DNA from: an uncultured Parolsenella sp.
Lineage (GTDB): Bacteria > Actinomycetota > Coriobacteriia > Coriobacteriales > Atopobiaceae
Direction of reading: 5' to 3'
Length of the DNA stretch: 64,000 nucleotides
Assembly: GCF_934660935.1 (NCBI RefSeq)
Contig: NZ_CAKUIH010000001.1
Span: forward strand, 124,001-188,000
A program made the position numbers and the translations under genes. The notes under the pieces were generated by a model. The model searched no databases. It saw only the letters and a list, made by a program, of their open reading frames with translations, and was not told where the DNA came from. Below, in pieces: positions 34,884 through 42,807 of the stretch (the stretch's first letter is position 1; each line of letters opens with the position of its first letter).

Positions 34884-34910
34884 GGCACTCTCCTGAGCTT
34901 GAATCTGTGG

Positions 34911-35285
34911 CTAGTTCTGGCAGAGATGAATGGCGAATCCGGCGATCTCGCGCTTGAAGTAGACGAGCTTCGTTGTGCCATCAGGGTTGAGGGCGCGGGA
35001 ATCCTCGTTGATCTCGAAGCCACGAGCGGCAAACCACTTCTCAGCGGCGGGAATGTCATTGACGCCAAAGCCGATGTGCCCCTTCTCGCCGCGACCGCAC
35101 CCGCTCATAACCTCAACGAGCGTGTCCGCGAACACGGAAACGGGAGTCTTGACCGGAGCGAGTCCCATGAGAGCCTCGAAGAGGGACGCGATCTCCATCG
35201 CCTCTTCAGGGCTTGCAGCGTTGATTCCGACGTGAGCCACACGAAGACCAAAAGCGTCGACGGGATTACTGGTTTCCTCGGGCAT
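34911..35285 (-). CDS. VOC (glyoxalase-like) domain protein
   Basis: A 124-residue protein with one vicinal oxygen chelate domain: VAHVGINAASPEEAMEIASLF, then GHIGFGVNDIPAAEKWFAARGF and GFAIHLCQN. It resembles, from memory, the glyoxalase-like domain found at the C-terminus of some Firmicutes 2-keto-3-deoxyphosphogluconate aldolases, but stands alone here. One metal histidine is clear (AHVG); the others are uncertain, so activity is open. I choose ATG 35285 (GGAGAG upstream); the frame extends to 35561 only because it runs through two tRNA genes. The ABC-F gene follows after 27 bases. Confidence 0.75.
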   Translation of the reverse strand: MPEETSNPVDAFGLRVAHVGINAASPEEAMEIASLFEALMGLAPVKTPVSVFADTLVEVMSGCGRGEKGHIGFGVNDIPAAEKWFAARGFEINEDSRALNPDGTTKLVYFKREIAGFAIHLCQN

Positions 35286-35365
35286 ACGAACCTTCTCTCC
35301 GGCCGCAAGGCCAAACTCGCTCGATGTTGAAGCGGCGTTCAACTCACTCGCAGCATCATCGCATA

Positions 35366-35394
35366 ACAAAAAGGCCGGAGCAAAAGCCCCGGCC
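35366..35394 (-). terminator. Terminator of the tRNA-Val/tRNA-Ala unit
   Basis: On the minus strand GGCCGGGGC and GCTCCGGCC form a 9-base-pair stem (one G-U) with loop TTTT, followed by TTTTTGTTA. It ends the tRNA transcript 10 bases after the tRNA-Ala CCA. Confidence 0.88.
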
Positions 35395-35402
35395 TCGTCG
35401 TT

Positions 35403-35483
35403 TATGGTGGAGAATAGGGGGTTCGAACCCCTGACCTCATGACTGCCAGTCATGCGCTCTCCCAACTGAGCTAATTCCCCGAA
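35403..35483. repeat. 81-base direct repeat, copy 1 (tRNA-Ala)
   Basis: These 81 bases, tRNA-Ala with a few flanking bases, recur exactly at 37148-37228 in the same orientation, about 1.7 kb away. After one mismatch the next five bases (TGGTG) also agree. Confidence 0.9.
35405..35480 (-). tRNA. tRNA-Ala (anticodon GGC), copy 1
   Basis: A 76-base cloverleaf. Acceptor GGGGAAT pairs with ATTCTCC, including the alanine identity pair G3-U70. The anticodon arm is CATGA-CTGGCAG-TCATG (GGC) and the T arm AGGGG-TTCGAAC-CCCCT. CCA is encoded. It lies 4 bases after tRNA-Val and is identical to the copy at 37150-37225. Confidence 0.97.
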
Positions 35484-35484
35484 G

Positions 35485-35559
35485 TGGTGGGCGATGCTGG
35501 ATTCGAACCAGCGACCCCATCCGTGTGAAGGATGTGCTCTACCCCTGAGCCAATCGCCC
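35485..35559 (-). tRNA. tRNA-Val (anticodon CAC)
   Basis: A 75-base cloverleaf. Acceptor GGGCGAT pairs with ATCGCCC, the anticodon arm is CATCC-TTCACAC-GGATG (CAC) and the T arm GCTGG-TTCGAAT-CCAGC. CCA is encoded. It is first in a two-tRNA unit with tRNA-Ala. Confidence 0.96.
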
Positions 35560-35586
35560 ACTTCGGCTGCCGTCGCAGCGGAAAGG

Positions 35587-35616
35587 AGTCTATCACAAGC
35601 ACTCGAGAATATGCAA
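35587..35616 (-). promoter_or_regulatory. Promoter of tRNA-Val/tRNA-Ala
   Basis: Minus-strand TTGCAT (35611-35616) and TAGACT (35587-35592) are 18 bases apart. They lie about 28 bases before the tRNA-Val 5' end. Confidence 0.55.
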
Positions 35617-35720
35617 GCAAGAAATTGAATGTCTTATCAATTGGTGCCAAACAGATGATGCGATGAACGTGCAAATAGCATGAACATAGCCAGTTTGTAA
35701 GCTGCAATCAGAAATTCGAA

Positions 35721-36692
35721 TTAGAGCGCATGCAGCCGATCCAGGCTGCGAGCGTAAAACACACCCGCCGTATAAAGCGCAAGGTCAGCGACCACGCAGA
35801 ACACGTCACCCACAGCGAGCACCCCTCCCTGCCACCACCAGAGAAAGACCGGGATGAGCGTGAGGGCAGATATCACAAGACCGACTCCGCTAAGAATTGA
35901 AAACGTCTTTAGGTTGCGCCCGCCCGCAAGGGCGAGCTTGCCATACCGGCCGGTAACAAGGAGATAGATACCGACGAGACAGACGTCCGCGCCGGCAATA
36001 GCGTTGCGGAGACTTTCTGCGTCGCCGGTGACATAGCCCCTGCCAAAAACCTGGGAAACGCCGCCGAGAAGACGAAGCAGGCCCCAGACGAGCATGATCG
36101 TGGAGTATCCCCTCAGGAGGCGGTATAGCTCCTTCGCATCCTTAGAAAGAGTCTCCTCAAGTTCCTGTTCAAGGCCAATGGCCTCAATCGCAGATACGCT
36201 GCGTTTGGATGACGAGGTGGCTACTTCCTCGGTATTAGGCACGTAACGCGCGACTTCGAGCAACAGAAAGCCAGAAAGGCCTACGGATACGATCGATGAG
36301 ATGGAGCTCGTTGCGTTTTGCTGGAATACCGAGAACAGGAGGTCTACGAAGCTGAGGGAAAAGACGATGCGCCCGCACTTAATTGCGCTATCGCGAATAC
36401 CCGGATTTTCCGGCAACTTAAAAGCCCGTATTCCAAAAAGCGAGCCAACGAACGCGACTGCAGCGAAGATGACCCAAGAAGCTACGAGGAGCACCCATAC
36501 CGAAATATGAAATCCAAGAACCTGAGTAGTTGGATATAACTCACATGCGGCCGAGACTAATCCGGCATAGGCAAGAGTCGTATAACCAAGAATTACGGCG
36601 ACGCACAGAAGCGAGATGGCCAGCCAAATAAGATAGGCGCAGGAAAGCGGTCTGATCAGGGACATTCTGCCCCTAGAATCCGTCTCTCCCAT
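35721..36692 (-). CDS. Unrecognised eight-helix membrane protein
   Basis: A 323-residue polytopic membrane protein I do not recognise. Four hydrophobic helices (to about residue 155) are followed by a charged cytoplasmic linker of about 45 residues (containing IEAIGLEQELEETLSKDAKELYRLL), then four more helices. The halves look like a loose internal duplication: GSLFGIRAFKLPENPGIRD followed by a helix corresponds to GRYGKLALAGGRNLK followed by a helix. No catalytic motif is visible. The start is ATG 36692, 7 bases after GGGAGG; a TTG two codons upstream is possible. It stands alone between tRNA genes, in the same direction as its neighbours. Confidence 0.75.
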   Translation of the reverse strand: MGETDSRGRMSLIRPLSCAYLIWLAISLLCVAVILGYTTLAYAGLVSAACELYPTTQVLGFHISVWVLLVASWVIFAAVAFVGSLFGIRAFKLPENPGIRDSAIKCGRIVFSLSFVDLLFSVFQQNATSSISSIVSVGLSGFLLLEVARYVPNTEEVATSSSKRSVSAIEAIGLEQELEETLSKDAKELYRLLRGYSTIMLVWGLLRLLGGVSQVFGRGYVTGDAESLRNAIAGADVCLVGIYLLVTGRYGKLALAGGRNLKTFSILSGVGLVISALTLIPVFLWWWQGGVLAVGDVFCVVADLALYTAGVFYARSLDRLHAL

Positions 36693-36748
36693 TACCAATC
36701 CTCCCGTGTCGCTTCCGTCTGTTTGTCAAGTATAGCCAGACTGAATGG

Positions 36749-36980
36749 ATGGCGCATCGCGAGGCCCCGGGCAGGCTGTCGGAGGTGTACGCCGTCGTGC
36801 TCGACTACGTGTGCGGGCGCTGGGGCGTGGATGAGGCCGACGTCGTGCGGCCGTTCTGGCCGGGCGGCGACTTCGAGTCGTTCGAGTACCCAGAGGGCTG
36901 CGTCGTGGTCGATAACCCGCCGTTCTCCATCCTTGCCAGGATCCAGGTTCTACCTCGAGCGCGGCATCGGACTCTTGATA
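36749..36980 (+). pseudogene. Remnant of a phage-type adenine DNA methyltransferase
   Basis: A plus-strand fragment, opposite to all neighbours and more G+C-rich. One frame from 36749 encodes DEADVVRPFWPGGDFESFEY, then VVVDNPPFSILARI, containing the NPPF motif (residues 56-59) of N6-adenine methyltransferases. Near 36944 the similarity shifts frame and continues as RFYLERGI, then breaks off into a tRNA terminator. The SAM-binding motif and the rest of the enzyme are absent. It resembles prophage methyltransferases from memory. It is surely inactive, and sits beside tRNA genes, typical integration targets. Confidence 0.55.
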
Positions 36981-37020
36981 ACGAAAGCGGGCCGCAGAGC
37001 ACATGCGCCCTACGACCCGC
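36978..37020 (-). terminator. Terminator of the CAT-anticodon tRNA
   Basis: A 14-base-pair stem with several G-U pairs (36987-37000 with 37007-37020) and a 6-base loop is followed on the minus strand by TTTCGTTATC. It begins 9 bases after the tRNA CCA. Confidence 0.75.
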
Positions 37021-37029
37021 GACTAATTC

Positions 37030-37105
37030 TGGTGGGCCCAGCAGGATTCGAACCTGCAACCTGGGGATTATGAGTCCCTCGCGCTAACCGTTGCGCCATA
37101 GGCCC
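37030..37105 (-). tRNA. tRNA with anticodon CAT (probably Ile2, else elongator Met)
   Basis: A 76-base cloverleaf. Acceptor GGGCCTA pairs with TGGGCCC, the D stem is GCGC/GCGC, the anticodon arm is AGGGA-CTCATAA-TCCCC (A27-C43 mismatch) and the T arm GCAGG-TTCGAAT-CCTGC. CCA is encoded. It is not initiator Met, since C1-A72-type mismatch is absent. C4-G69 and C5-G68 are reported TilS determinants in E. coli, so I lean to lysidine-modified tRNA-Ile2. Confidence 0.88.
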
Positions 37106-37111
37106 GTTAAC

Positions 37112-37140
37112 AAAAAGGGCGACGACCTAAGCCGCCGCCC
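37112..37140 (-). terminator. Terminator-like hairpin between tRNA-Ala copy 2 and the CAT tRNA
   Basis: On the minus strand GGGCGGCG and CGTCGCCC pair (one G-U), followed by TTTTT. It lies 9 bases after the tRNA-Ala CCA and only 6 bases before the next tRNA. Confidence 0.75.
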
Positions 37141-37147
37141 CATCATG

Positions 37148-37228
37148 TATGGTGGAGAATAGGGGGTTCGAACCCCTGACCTCATGACTGCCAGTCATGC
37201 GCTCTCCCAACTGAGCTAATTCCCCGAA
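37148..37228. repeat. 81-base direct repeat, copy 2 (tRNA-Ala)
   Basis: Exact copy of 35403-35483, in the same orientation. It covers the second tRNA-Ala and a few flanking bases. Confidence 0.9.
37150..37225 (-). tRNA. tRNA-Ala (anticodon GGC), copy 2
   Basis: A 76-base gene identical to the one at 35405-35480, with the G3-U70 alanine identity pair, GGC anticodon and encoded CCA. It has its own promoter and is not preceded by another tRNA. Confidence 0.97.
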
Positions 37229-37242
37229 TTGGTGCGAAAGAG

Positions 37243-37270
37243 ATATTACCAAACCTTAGAAGTCGCGCAA
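37243..37270 (-). promoter_or_regulatory. Promoter of tRNA-Ala copy 2
   Basis: Minus-strand TTGCGC (37265-37270) and TAATAT (37243-37248) are 16 bases apart, with TGG before the -10 (extended type). The -35 hexamer equals that of tRNA-Pro. Confidence 0.7.
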
Positions 37271-37335
37271 GGCAGAATTTAGAATTTCTTTCTAGCTCAA
37301 ACAAGAACATGCGGACCTCCAAGGACTTGCTCGCA

Positions 37336-38490
37336 CTAGAAAGAAACCTCTCCGAGAGAACTAGTGAACTCCCCTAGCCTCTCCAAGCCCGTCTCTAGGT
37401 CGTTATCGCTTACGCAATACGAAAGGCGCGCGAATCCCTCGACTCCAAAACAAGAGCCGGGAACGAGCGCAACTCCAGCTTCCCTAATCGCTCGCTCGCA
37501 GAATTCCTCCGAACTCATGCCAAACGAATCAATCCGAGGGAATGCGTAGAACGCTCCCCCGGGAGAATTAAACGAGAGTCTCATAGCATCGAGTCGCGAG
37601 CAAACTAGATCGCGTCGGGATTTATACGTGGCAACCATCTCGTCAATCCCAAGCCCAAGCGCAACGACAGCTGCATCCTGCAGAAACGCCGGAACGCTTG
37701 AAACGAGATATTGGTGCATCTTTTCGACTTGAGACTTGAGAGAGGGTGCCGCCGCGAGCCAGCCAAGACGCCATCCCGTCATCGCCCAGGGTTTAGAAAA
37801 CGAGTCCACGACGATGGTCTGCTCGCGAAGCTCTGGATGTCGAACGGCAAAGCGCTCGTATCCGGCATCATAAACAAGTCTGTTGTAGACGTCGTCGCAG
37901 ATGACGCAGAAGCCATGGCGGGCAGCACAGTTAGCAACGGCGTCTAGCGTCTCCGGGGTATAGATGCAACCAGTTGGGTTGTTGGGAGACGTAATGATGA
38001 TCGCTCGCGTACGTGACGTTATGACGGATTCGAGCTCTTCCTCGCAAATCTGGAATCCATGCTCGCTTGTGTCAAACGGAACGTATGTCCCGTGAGCGGC
38101 GCGCACGATCGTCTCATAGAGGCCAAACGCCGGAATCGGCACAATGACCTCATCGCCGGGGTCTAGTAAAGCGAGGAGAGACGCTGACAGCGCCTCCGTG
38201 GCACCGCAGGTAACGATGAGCTCACCCTCGTCGTATGAAAGCCCGTGGCCACGCATGTATGCGCTCAAGGCGGCAAGCAACTCGGGGCGTCCGTTGTTGG
38301 GAGGATAGTGCGTTAGACCGCGCGATAGCGACTCCGTAACCGCCTCGCGAACAGGCTCCGGGGTGTCAAACTCGGGCTCACCTAGAGTGAGCTTGACACA
38401 TCCCGGAGTCTGGTTCGCGAGCGCAGTGAAGCGGCGAATGCCGCTCGTCGCCAGACGGGCAAGGTCAGTATTTGTCTGGCATGCAGACAT
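37336..38490 (-). CDS. PLP-dependent aminotransferase, class I/II
   Basis: A 384-residue fold-type I aminotransferase. Features are the N-terminal LTLGEPEFDTPEPV, the PLP-ring segment SPNNPTGCIYTPE, CDDVYNRLVYD, the Schiff-base lysine in VDSFSKPWAMTGWRLGWLAA, and the C-terminal RLSYCVSDNDLETGLERL with the carboxylate-binding arginine. It resembles aspartate/aromatic aminotransferases (PatA/AspC-like); the amino acid cannot be fixed. It follows proS after 5 bases on the same strand. Mild excess of A+T codons compared with proS. Confidence 0.88.
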   Translation of the reverse strand: MSACQTNTDLARLATSGIRRFTALANQTPGCVKLTLGEPEFDTPEPVREAVTESLSRGLTHYPPNNGRPELLAALSAYMRGHGLSYDEGELIVTCGATEALSASLLALLDPGDEVIVPIPAFGLYETIVRAAHGTYVPFDTSEHGFQICEEELESVITSRTRAIIITSPNNPTGCIYTPETLDAVANCAARHGFCVICDDVYNRLVYDAGYERFAVRHPELREQTIVVDSFSKPWAMTGWRLGWLAAAPSLKSQVEKMHQYLVSSVPAFLQDAAVVALGLGIDEMVATYKSRRDLVCSRLDAMRLSFNSPGGAFYAFPRIDSFGMSSEEFCERAIREAGVALVPGSCFGVEGFARLSYCVSDNDLETGLERLGEFTSSLGEVSF

Positions 38491-38495
38491 AGGAA

Positions 38496-40214
38496 CTAAG
38501 CCCTAGCAGCGAGAACGAGCTGAGCGACCTTCTCGGCGACCTCGTCGATGGCAACCTCGGAACGCTCGCCGGTGGCACGGTCCTTGAGCTCAACGTTGCC
38601 ATTCTTAACGGCCTTCTTGCCGCACACGATCTGGTACGGGAAGCCCATAAGGTCGTTATCGGCGAACTTGACGCCGGGGCGCTCCTTGCGATCGTCGACG
38701 ATGACTTCGATGCCCTTCTCGGCAAGAGCGGTACTGACCTTCTCCGCGACAGGCCAGACGAGATCGTCGTTGACGTCTAGCGGGATGATCGAAACCTCGT
38801 ACGGGGCGACGGAGACGGGCCAGATGATGCCGTTCTCATCATTGTGCTGCTCAACGATGGCGGCAAGCGTGCGAGAGACGCCAACACCGTAGCAACCCAT
38901 GATAAGCGGCTTCTCCTTGCCATCCTCGTCCATGAAGTAGGCGCCCATCGCCTCGGAGTACTTGGTGCCGAGCTGGAAGACCTGGGAGACCTCGATGCCT
39001 CGAGCGGAGGCGAGCGGACGACCGCAGTGAGGGCAGGGATCGCCGGCGACGACGGTAACGAGGTCAGCCCACTCGTCAGGGGTGAAGTCGCGGCCCGGGC
39101 AGGCGCCGGTGAAGTGGTAGTCGACCTCGTTAGCACCGCACGTCCAGCTCTTGGAACCCTCGAGGCTCTTGTCGCAGACGAGACGAATGCCCTCGGGGAG
39201 GTTCACGGGACCGATAAAGCCCTTGAACAGGCCATACTCCTCGAGCTCCTCGTCGGTCATGAGGCGATAGCCCTTACCGAAGACGTGCTCCGCCTTGCAG
39301 TCGTTGAGCTCGTGGTCGCCGGGGACGATGGCTACGACGGGATTGCCCTCGGCGTCGATGATGGCGAGGGCCTTACGCGTGCCGTTCTCAGGGAAGCCGA
39401 AGAACTTGGCGACGTCGGCGATGGTGCCGAGACCCGGGGTCTCGACCTTGGTGAGGGTGCCGTCGCCTGGGCCCTCGCTAACGGCGACCGTCGTGCTCGC
39501 CGCTTCGTCATCCGCGGCGAAACCGCAATCGTCGCAGTAGACGAGGCTAGCCTCGCCGGCATCCGCGAGAGCCATAAACTCGACGGAAGTATCGCCGCCG
39601 ATCTCACCGCTATCGGCAACGACCGGGAGGGCCTTCAGGCCGCAGCGTACGCAAATGTTGGCGTACGCCTCCTTCATCTTGTCGTACTCCTCCTGCAGGC
39701 TCTCCTGAGTGGCAGAGAAGGAGTAGGCATCCTTCATGATGAACTCGCGCCCGCGCATGAGGCCGTAGCGAGGACGGAACTCGTCGCGGAACTTGTCCTG
39801 GATGTGGTAGAGGTTGACGGGCAGCTGCTTATAGCTCCTGAGCTCGTTGCGAACGAGGGCGGTGATGGTCTCCTCGTGAGTCGGGCCGAGGACGAACTCG
39901 CGCTCATGACGGTCGTTAAAGCGGACGAGCTCCTTGCCATAGGCATCGATGCGGCCGCTCTGACGCCACAGGTCCGCGTCGACCATGATGGGCATCATGA
40001 GCTCCTGGGCGTCATGGGTATCCATCTCGTCGCGCACGATGTTCTCGATCTTGCGGATGGAGCGCCAAGCAAGCGGCAAATACGTGTAGAGACCAGCGGC
40101 CTCCTTACGAATCATGCCCGCGCGAAGAAGCAGGCGATGGCTCGCGAGCTCGGCCTCGGTGGGATCCTCTTTGAGGGTGGGGGCGTAAAGACGGCTCATC
40201 TTCATTGGGTTCAT
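38496..40214 (-). CDS. proS: Prolyl-tRNA synthetase
   Basis: ProRS of the bacterial type, 572 residues. The class II core is split by an editing (INS) domain (about residues 225-400). Motif 2 lies near the segment FRDEFRPRYGLMRGREFIMKDAYSF and motif 3 in GCYGVGVSRTLAAI. The C-terminal anticodon-binding domain includes KERPGVKFADNDLMGFPYQIVCG. I choose ATG 40214 behind AAAGGAT; the frame to 40265 lacks a ribosome binding site. proS next to ispG and the rseP-like gene is common in Gram-positives. A tRNA-Pro gene lies at 16 kb. Confidence 0.96.
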   Translation of the reverse strand: MNPMKMSRLYAPTLKEDPTEAELASHRLLLRAGMIRKEAAGLYTYLPLAWRSIRKIENIVRDEMDTHDAQELMMPIMVDADLWRQSGRIDAYGKELVRFNDRHEREFVLGPTHEETITALVRNELRSYKQLPVNLYHIQDKFRDEFRPRYGLMRGREFIMKDAYSFSATQESLQEEYDKMKEAYANICVRCGLKALPVVADSGEIGGDTSVEFMALADAGEASLVYCDDCGFAADDEAASTTVAVSEGPGDGTLTKVETPGLGTIADVAKFFGFPENGTRKALAIIDAEGNPVVAIVPGDHELNDCKAEHVFGKGYRLMTDEELEEYGLFKGFIGPVNLPEGIRLVCDKSLEGSKSWTCGANEVDYHFTGACPGRDFTPDEWADLVTVVAGDPCPHCGRPLASARGIEVSQVFQLGTKYSEAMGAYFMDEDGKEKPLIMGCYGVGVSRTLAAIVEQHNDENGIIWPVSVAPYEVSIIPLDVNDDLVWPVAEKVSTALAEKGIEVIVDDRKERPGVKFADNDLMGFPYQIVCGKKAVKNGNVELKDRATGERSEVAIDEVAEKVAQLVLAARA

Positions 40215-40313
40215 AGCTGTATCCTTTAATCGGCGCAATTGGCGCTCGTTAATTGGCCTAGTCATTCTAACGCGAACCGGACAAAAGGCCCAAGCTTGCG
40301 AGCGGTCCGTTGT

Positions 40314-41411
40314 TTATTCGAAACGCGCGTGTATTTCGGCGAAAAGTTCGTCGACTATGCGATCCTCGGGGACCTTCCGCAGGGTCTCTCCCCCAGCGAT
40401 GATAAGCCCGGTGCCAAGTCCGCACGCTACGCCGATGTCGGCGCCACGCGCCTCGCCCGGGCCGTTGACGACACACCCCATGACGGCAACGGAAATGGGA
40501 GCCGAGATCTTCTGGAGCCTCTCCTCAACCTCATTGGCGATCTCGATAAGGTTGACCTGGCACCTACCGCAGGTGGGACAGCTCACGAGCTCCGGTGTGC
40601 GACGGCGCATACCGAGGGACTGCAAAAGCTCCCAGGCGACGGGTACCTCCTCGGTGGGAGGGGCGGTGAGGGAAAGGCGCATGGTGTCGCCAACACCCTC
40701 AGAAAGCAGCACGGAGAGCGCTGATACGTTCTTGACTGTGCCCTGACGAATGGTGCCAGCCTCAGTAACGCCAAGGTGCAGCGGCACATAAGGCAAAACG
40801 CGGGAAAGCTCGCGATTGGTGAGAATCGTCGCGGGAACGTCGTGAACCTTGGCGGAGAGAACGATGTCTCTGAAGCCGCGCTCTTCGAAGTGCCGCACGA
40901 AGGAGACGGCGCTCTGGACAAGTTTCTCGGGTTGCGTCAGGTCTTCGCGAGCGTCAATCTCCTTGTCGAGAGAGCCGGCGTTCACTCCGATGCGAATGGG
41001 GATCCCAGCCTCCCCCGCCGCGTCAATGACGGCATCCACGCGATCGAAAGAACCGATGTTACCGGGATTGATGCGAATGCCGGCTGCACCGCGACGCGCC
41101 GCCTCGATAGCAAAGCGGTGGTCGAAGTGCACGTCAGCAACGACGGGAATTGGCGACTCTGCGCACGTCTCGGCAAAGCCATCGAGGGCATCAGCGTGTG
41201 GAATCGCAACGCGAACGATTTCACAGCCGAGCTCAGCGAGATCATGGATCTGCGCTAGCGTCGCTGCGGGATCGGTCGTGGCGGTGGTGCACATGGATTG
41301 GACGGACACGGGAGCTCCCCCGCCAACAGGAACGTTACCCACGAGCACCTGATGAGTGAGCTCCCTAGGAAGCGGAGCGTCCTGTTGGGACGGAAGTCGA
41401 AGGTCGAGCAT
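40314..41411 (-). CDS. ispG: 4-hydroxy-3-methylbut-2-en-1-yl diphosphate synthase
   Basis: IspG (GcpE), 365 residues, converts MEcPP to HMBPP in the MEP pathway with a 4Fe-4S cluster. The N-terminal TIM barrel has VGNVPVGGGAPVSVQSMC and NPGNIGSFDRVDAVI. The C-terminal cluster domain has SCPTCGRCQVNL and GCVVNGPGEARGADIG. I choose ATG 41411, 1 base after the rseP stop and behind GGAGG. The product feeds IspH at 27 kb; dxr, an earlier step, lies two genes upstream. Confidence 0.96.
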   Translation of the reverse strand: MLDLRLPSQQDAPLPRELTHQVLVGNVPVGGGAPVSVQSMCTTATTDPAATLAQIHDLAELGCEIVRVAIPHADALDGFAETCAESPIPVVADVHFDHRFAIEAARRGAAGIRINPGNIGSFDRVDAVIDAAGEAGIPIRIGVNAGSLDKEIDAREDLTQPEKLVQSAVSFVRHFEERGFRDIVLSAKVHDVPATILTNRELSRVLPYVPLHLGVTEAGTIRQGTVKNVSALSVLLSEGVGDTMRLSLTAPPTEEVPVAWELLQSLGMRRRTPELVSCPTCGRCQVNLIEIANEVEERLQKISAPISVAVMGCVVNGPGEARGADIGVACGLGTGLIIAGGETLRKVPEDRIVDELFAEIHARFE

Positions 41412-41412
41412 G

Positions 41413-42807
41413 CTAACCTCCAAAGACAATTCGAACGATGTCCTGCTTCAAGACGAAGAAGAACAAGATCATTGCGAGAACAATGCCCAGGTAAGACAGG
41501 GCATTCTGAACGCGTATCGAGACATCCCTGCGAATAAGCAGCTGTATGACCTCGATGAGAAACTTTCCACCGTCAAGCGGAGGAATGGGAATGAGATTCA
41601 TGAATCCTAGCGAAAGCGATATCGCCGCCATGAGGAATAGGAAGTCTCTCGCACCCGACGCGGCCGCCTGAGAGGCCATGACGGAAATACCAACGACGGA
41701 CGACGACTGCGAGACAACCTCGGCAGTGTGGGCAGGTTGGAGCAGTTGCGCAATATAGGATACCGTTGCCGCCACATAGTTAAGGGCAGCCTTAATAGAA
41801 TCGGCGACGCTTGGGTGCAACGTCGTAACGACGGCCGTGATGCCAAACTTTCCCGACTCAAGCGGGTTGTTAGCTGGGTCAACGGCACCTTCGAGTTGCT
41901 GACCATCGCGATTGAACTCCACGGTGAAAATCTGGCCAGACGCAAGGCACTCGTTGAGTTGGTCGCAAAGCTCCACCCAGGTGGAGACCGACGTCCCATT
42001 GACGGAGGAGATTCGGTCGCCTTCGGTCAGACCACACCGCTCGGCAAGCGAACCCACCTCAACGGACCCGATTTCAGGCACGTTTTCGACAACTTGGACT
42101 CCGCCGATCGAAAGACAACCAACGACTAGAGCAATGCCAAGAACGACATTGACCGCGGGACCCGCAACAAGGGTCAACACACGAGCAAAGAACCCTTTGC
42201 CCTGATACGTCCGTGATCGCTCCTGCGCAAGGAACGCGTCGGCTCCACCGTCAGGAAGGGCATGACTCTCCCCCGCCTTCGTAGAACCGGGGAGCGAGAA
42301 GTCGTGGCCCCGATCGAACGCAGTCAACAGGTTCGCATCGCGCTCTACGGTTTGAACTTGCTCTGGCCATGTCTTTTGGCTTGGGTTTTCTCCAAGGCTC
42401 TCATCGTAGTACGGCTCTATAGACGCCCAATCAACCAGGACGGAAAGAACGTCGACAAGCTCATTCGTATCCATGGCAAGGTCTTCGGAAAGCTGAGAGA
42501 TTTTGATGCGGCCAGCACGCGCGACGGCGGAAAGAACCTCGGCGGCGCGTACGCCTGCAGGGCCATTCATGCCGCAAATGCGGTTGTATCCCCCAAGTAG
42601 AATGGGAGTGACGCCAATCTCCGTGCCGCGCGTCCGGCTCTTGTGCGAAAGCTTATAGCGACAAGGCATGCCGAGAAAGAACTCCGTTACGCGCATGTCG
42701 AAAGCCCTGGCGGCGAGAAAATGCCCTCCCTCGTGAAGGAACACGAGTATCGAGAGAAGGAATATCCCCCAAAAGGCTGCCGAGGCAAAAGATGAGAGCC
42801 AGCTCAT
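41413..42807 (-). CDS. rseP: RseP-like site-2 protease with PDZ domain and inserted segment
   Basis: A 464-residue intramembrane zinc protease. HEGGH (25-29) sits in the first helix, one PDZ domain spans about 225-310 (GGVQVVENVPEIGSVEVGSLA), and the second metal motif NLIPIPPLDGGKF is near 405, with a final helix. Between GGYNRICGMNG (about 80) and GFFARVLTLVAGPAVNV (about 205) lies an insert of some 120 residues absent from ordinary RseP. Part of it (VLSAVARAGRIKISQLSEDL) looks like a winged helix. RseP cleaves anti-sigma factors or signal peptides; the substrate here is unknown. Start ATG overlaps the dxr stop. Confidence 0.88.
   Translation of the reverse strand: MSWLSSFASAAFWGIFLLSILVFLHEGGHFLAARAFDMRVTEFFLGMPCRYKLSHKSRTRGTEIGVTPILLGGYNRICGMNGPAGVRAAEVLSAVARAGRIKISQLSEDLAMDTNELVDVLSVLVDWASIEPYYDESLGENPSQKTWPEQVQTVERDANLLTAFDRGHDFSLPGSTKAGESHALPDGGADAFLAQERSRTYQGKGFFARVLTLVAGPAVNVVLGIALVVGCLSIGGVQVVENVPEIGSVEVGSLAERCGLTEGDRISSVNGTSVSTWVELCDQLNECLASGQIFTVEFNRDGQQLEGAVDPANNPLESGKFGITAVVTTLHPSVADSIKAALNYVAATVSYIAQLLQPAHTAEVVSQSSSVVGISVMASQAAASGARDFLFLMAAISLSLGFMNLIPIPPLDGGKFLIEVIQLLIRRDVSIRVQNALSYLGIVLAMILFFFVLKQDIVRIVFGG

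Noticed and set aside
35471..35707. Short open frame running through tRNA-Val
   Set aside because: It overlaps a tRNA gene and its promoter; the same applies to 15822-16166 across tRNA-Pro.
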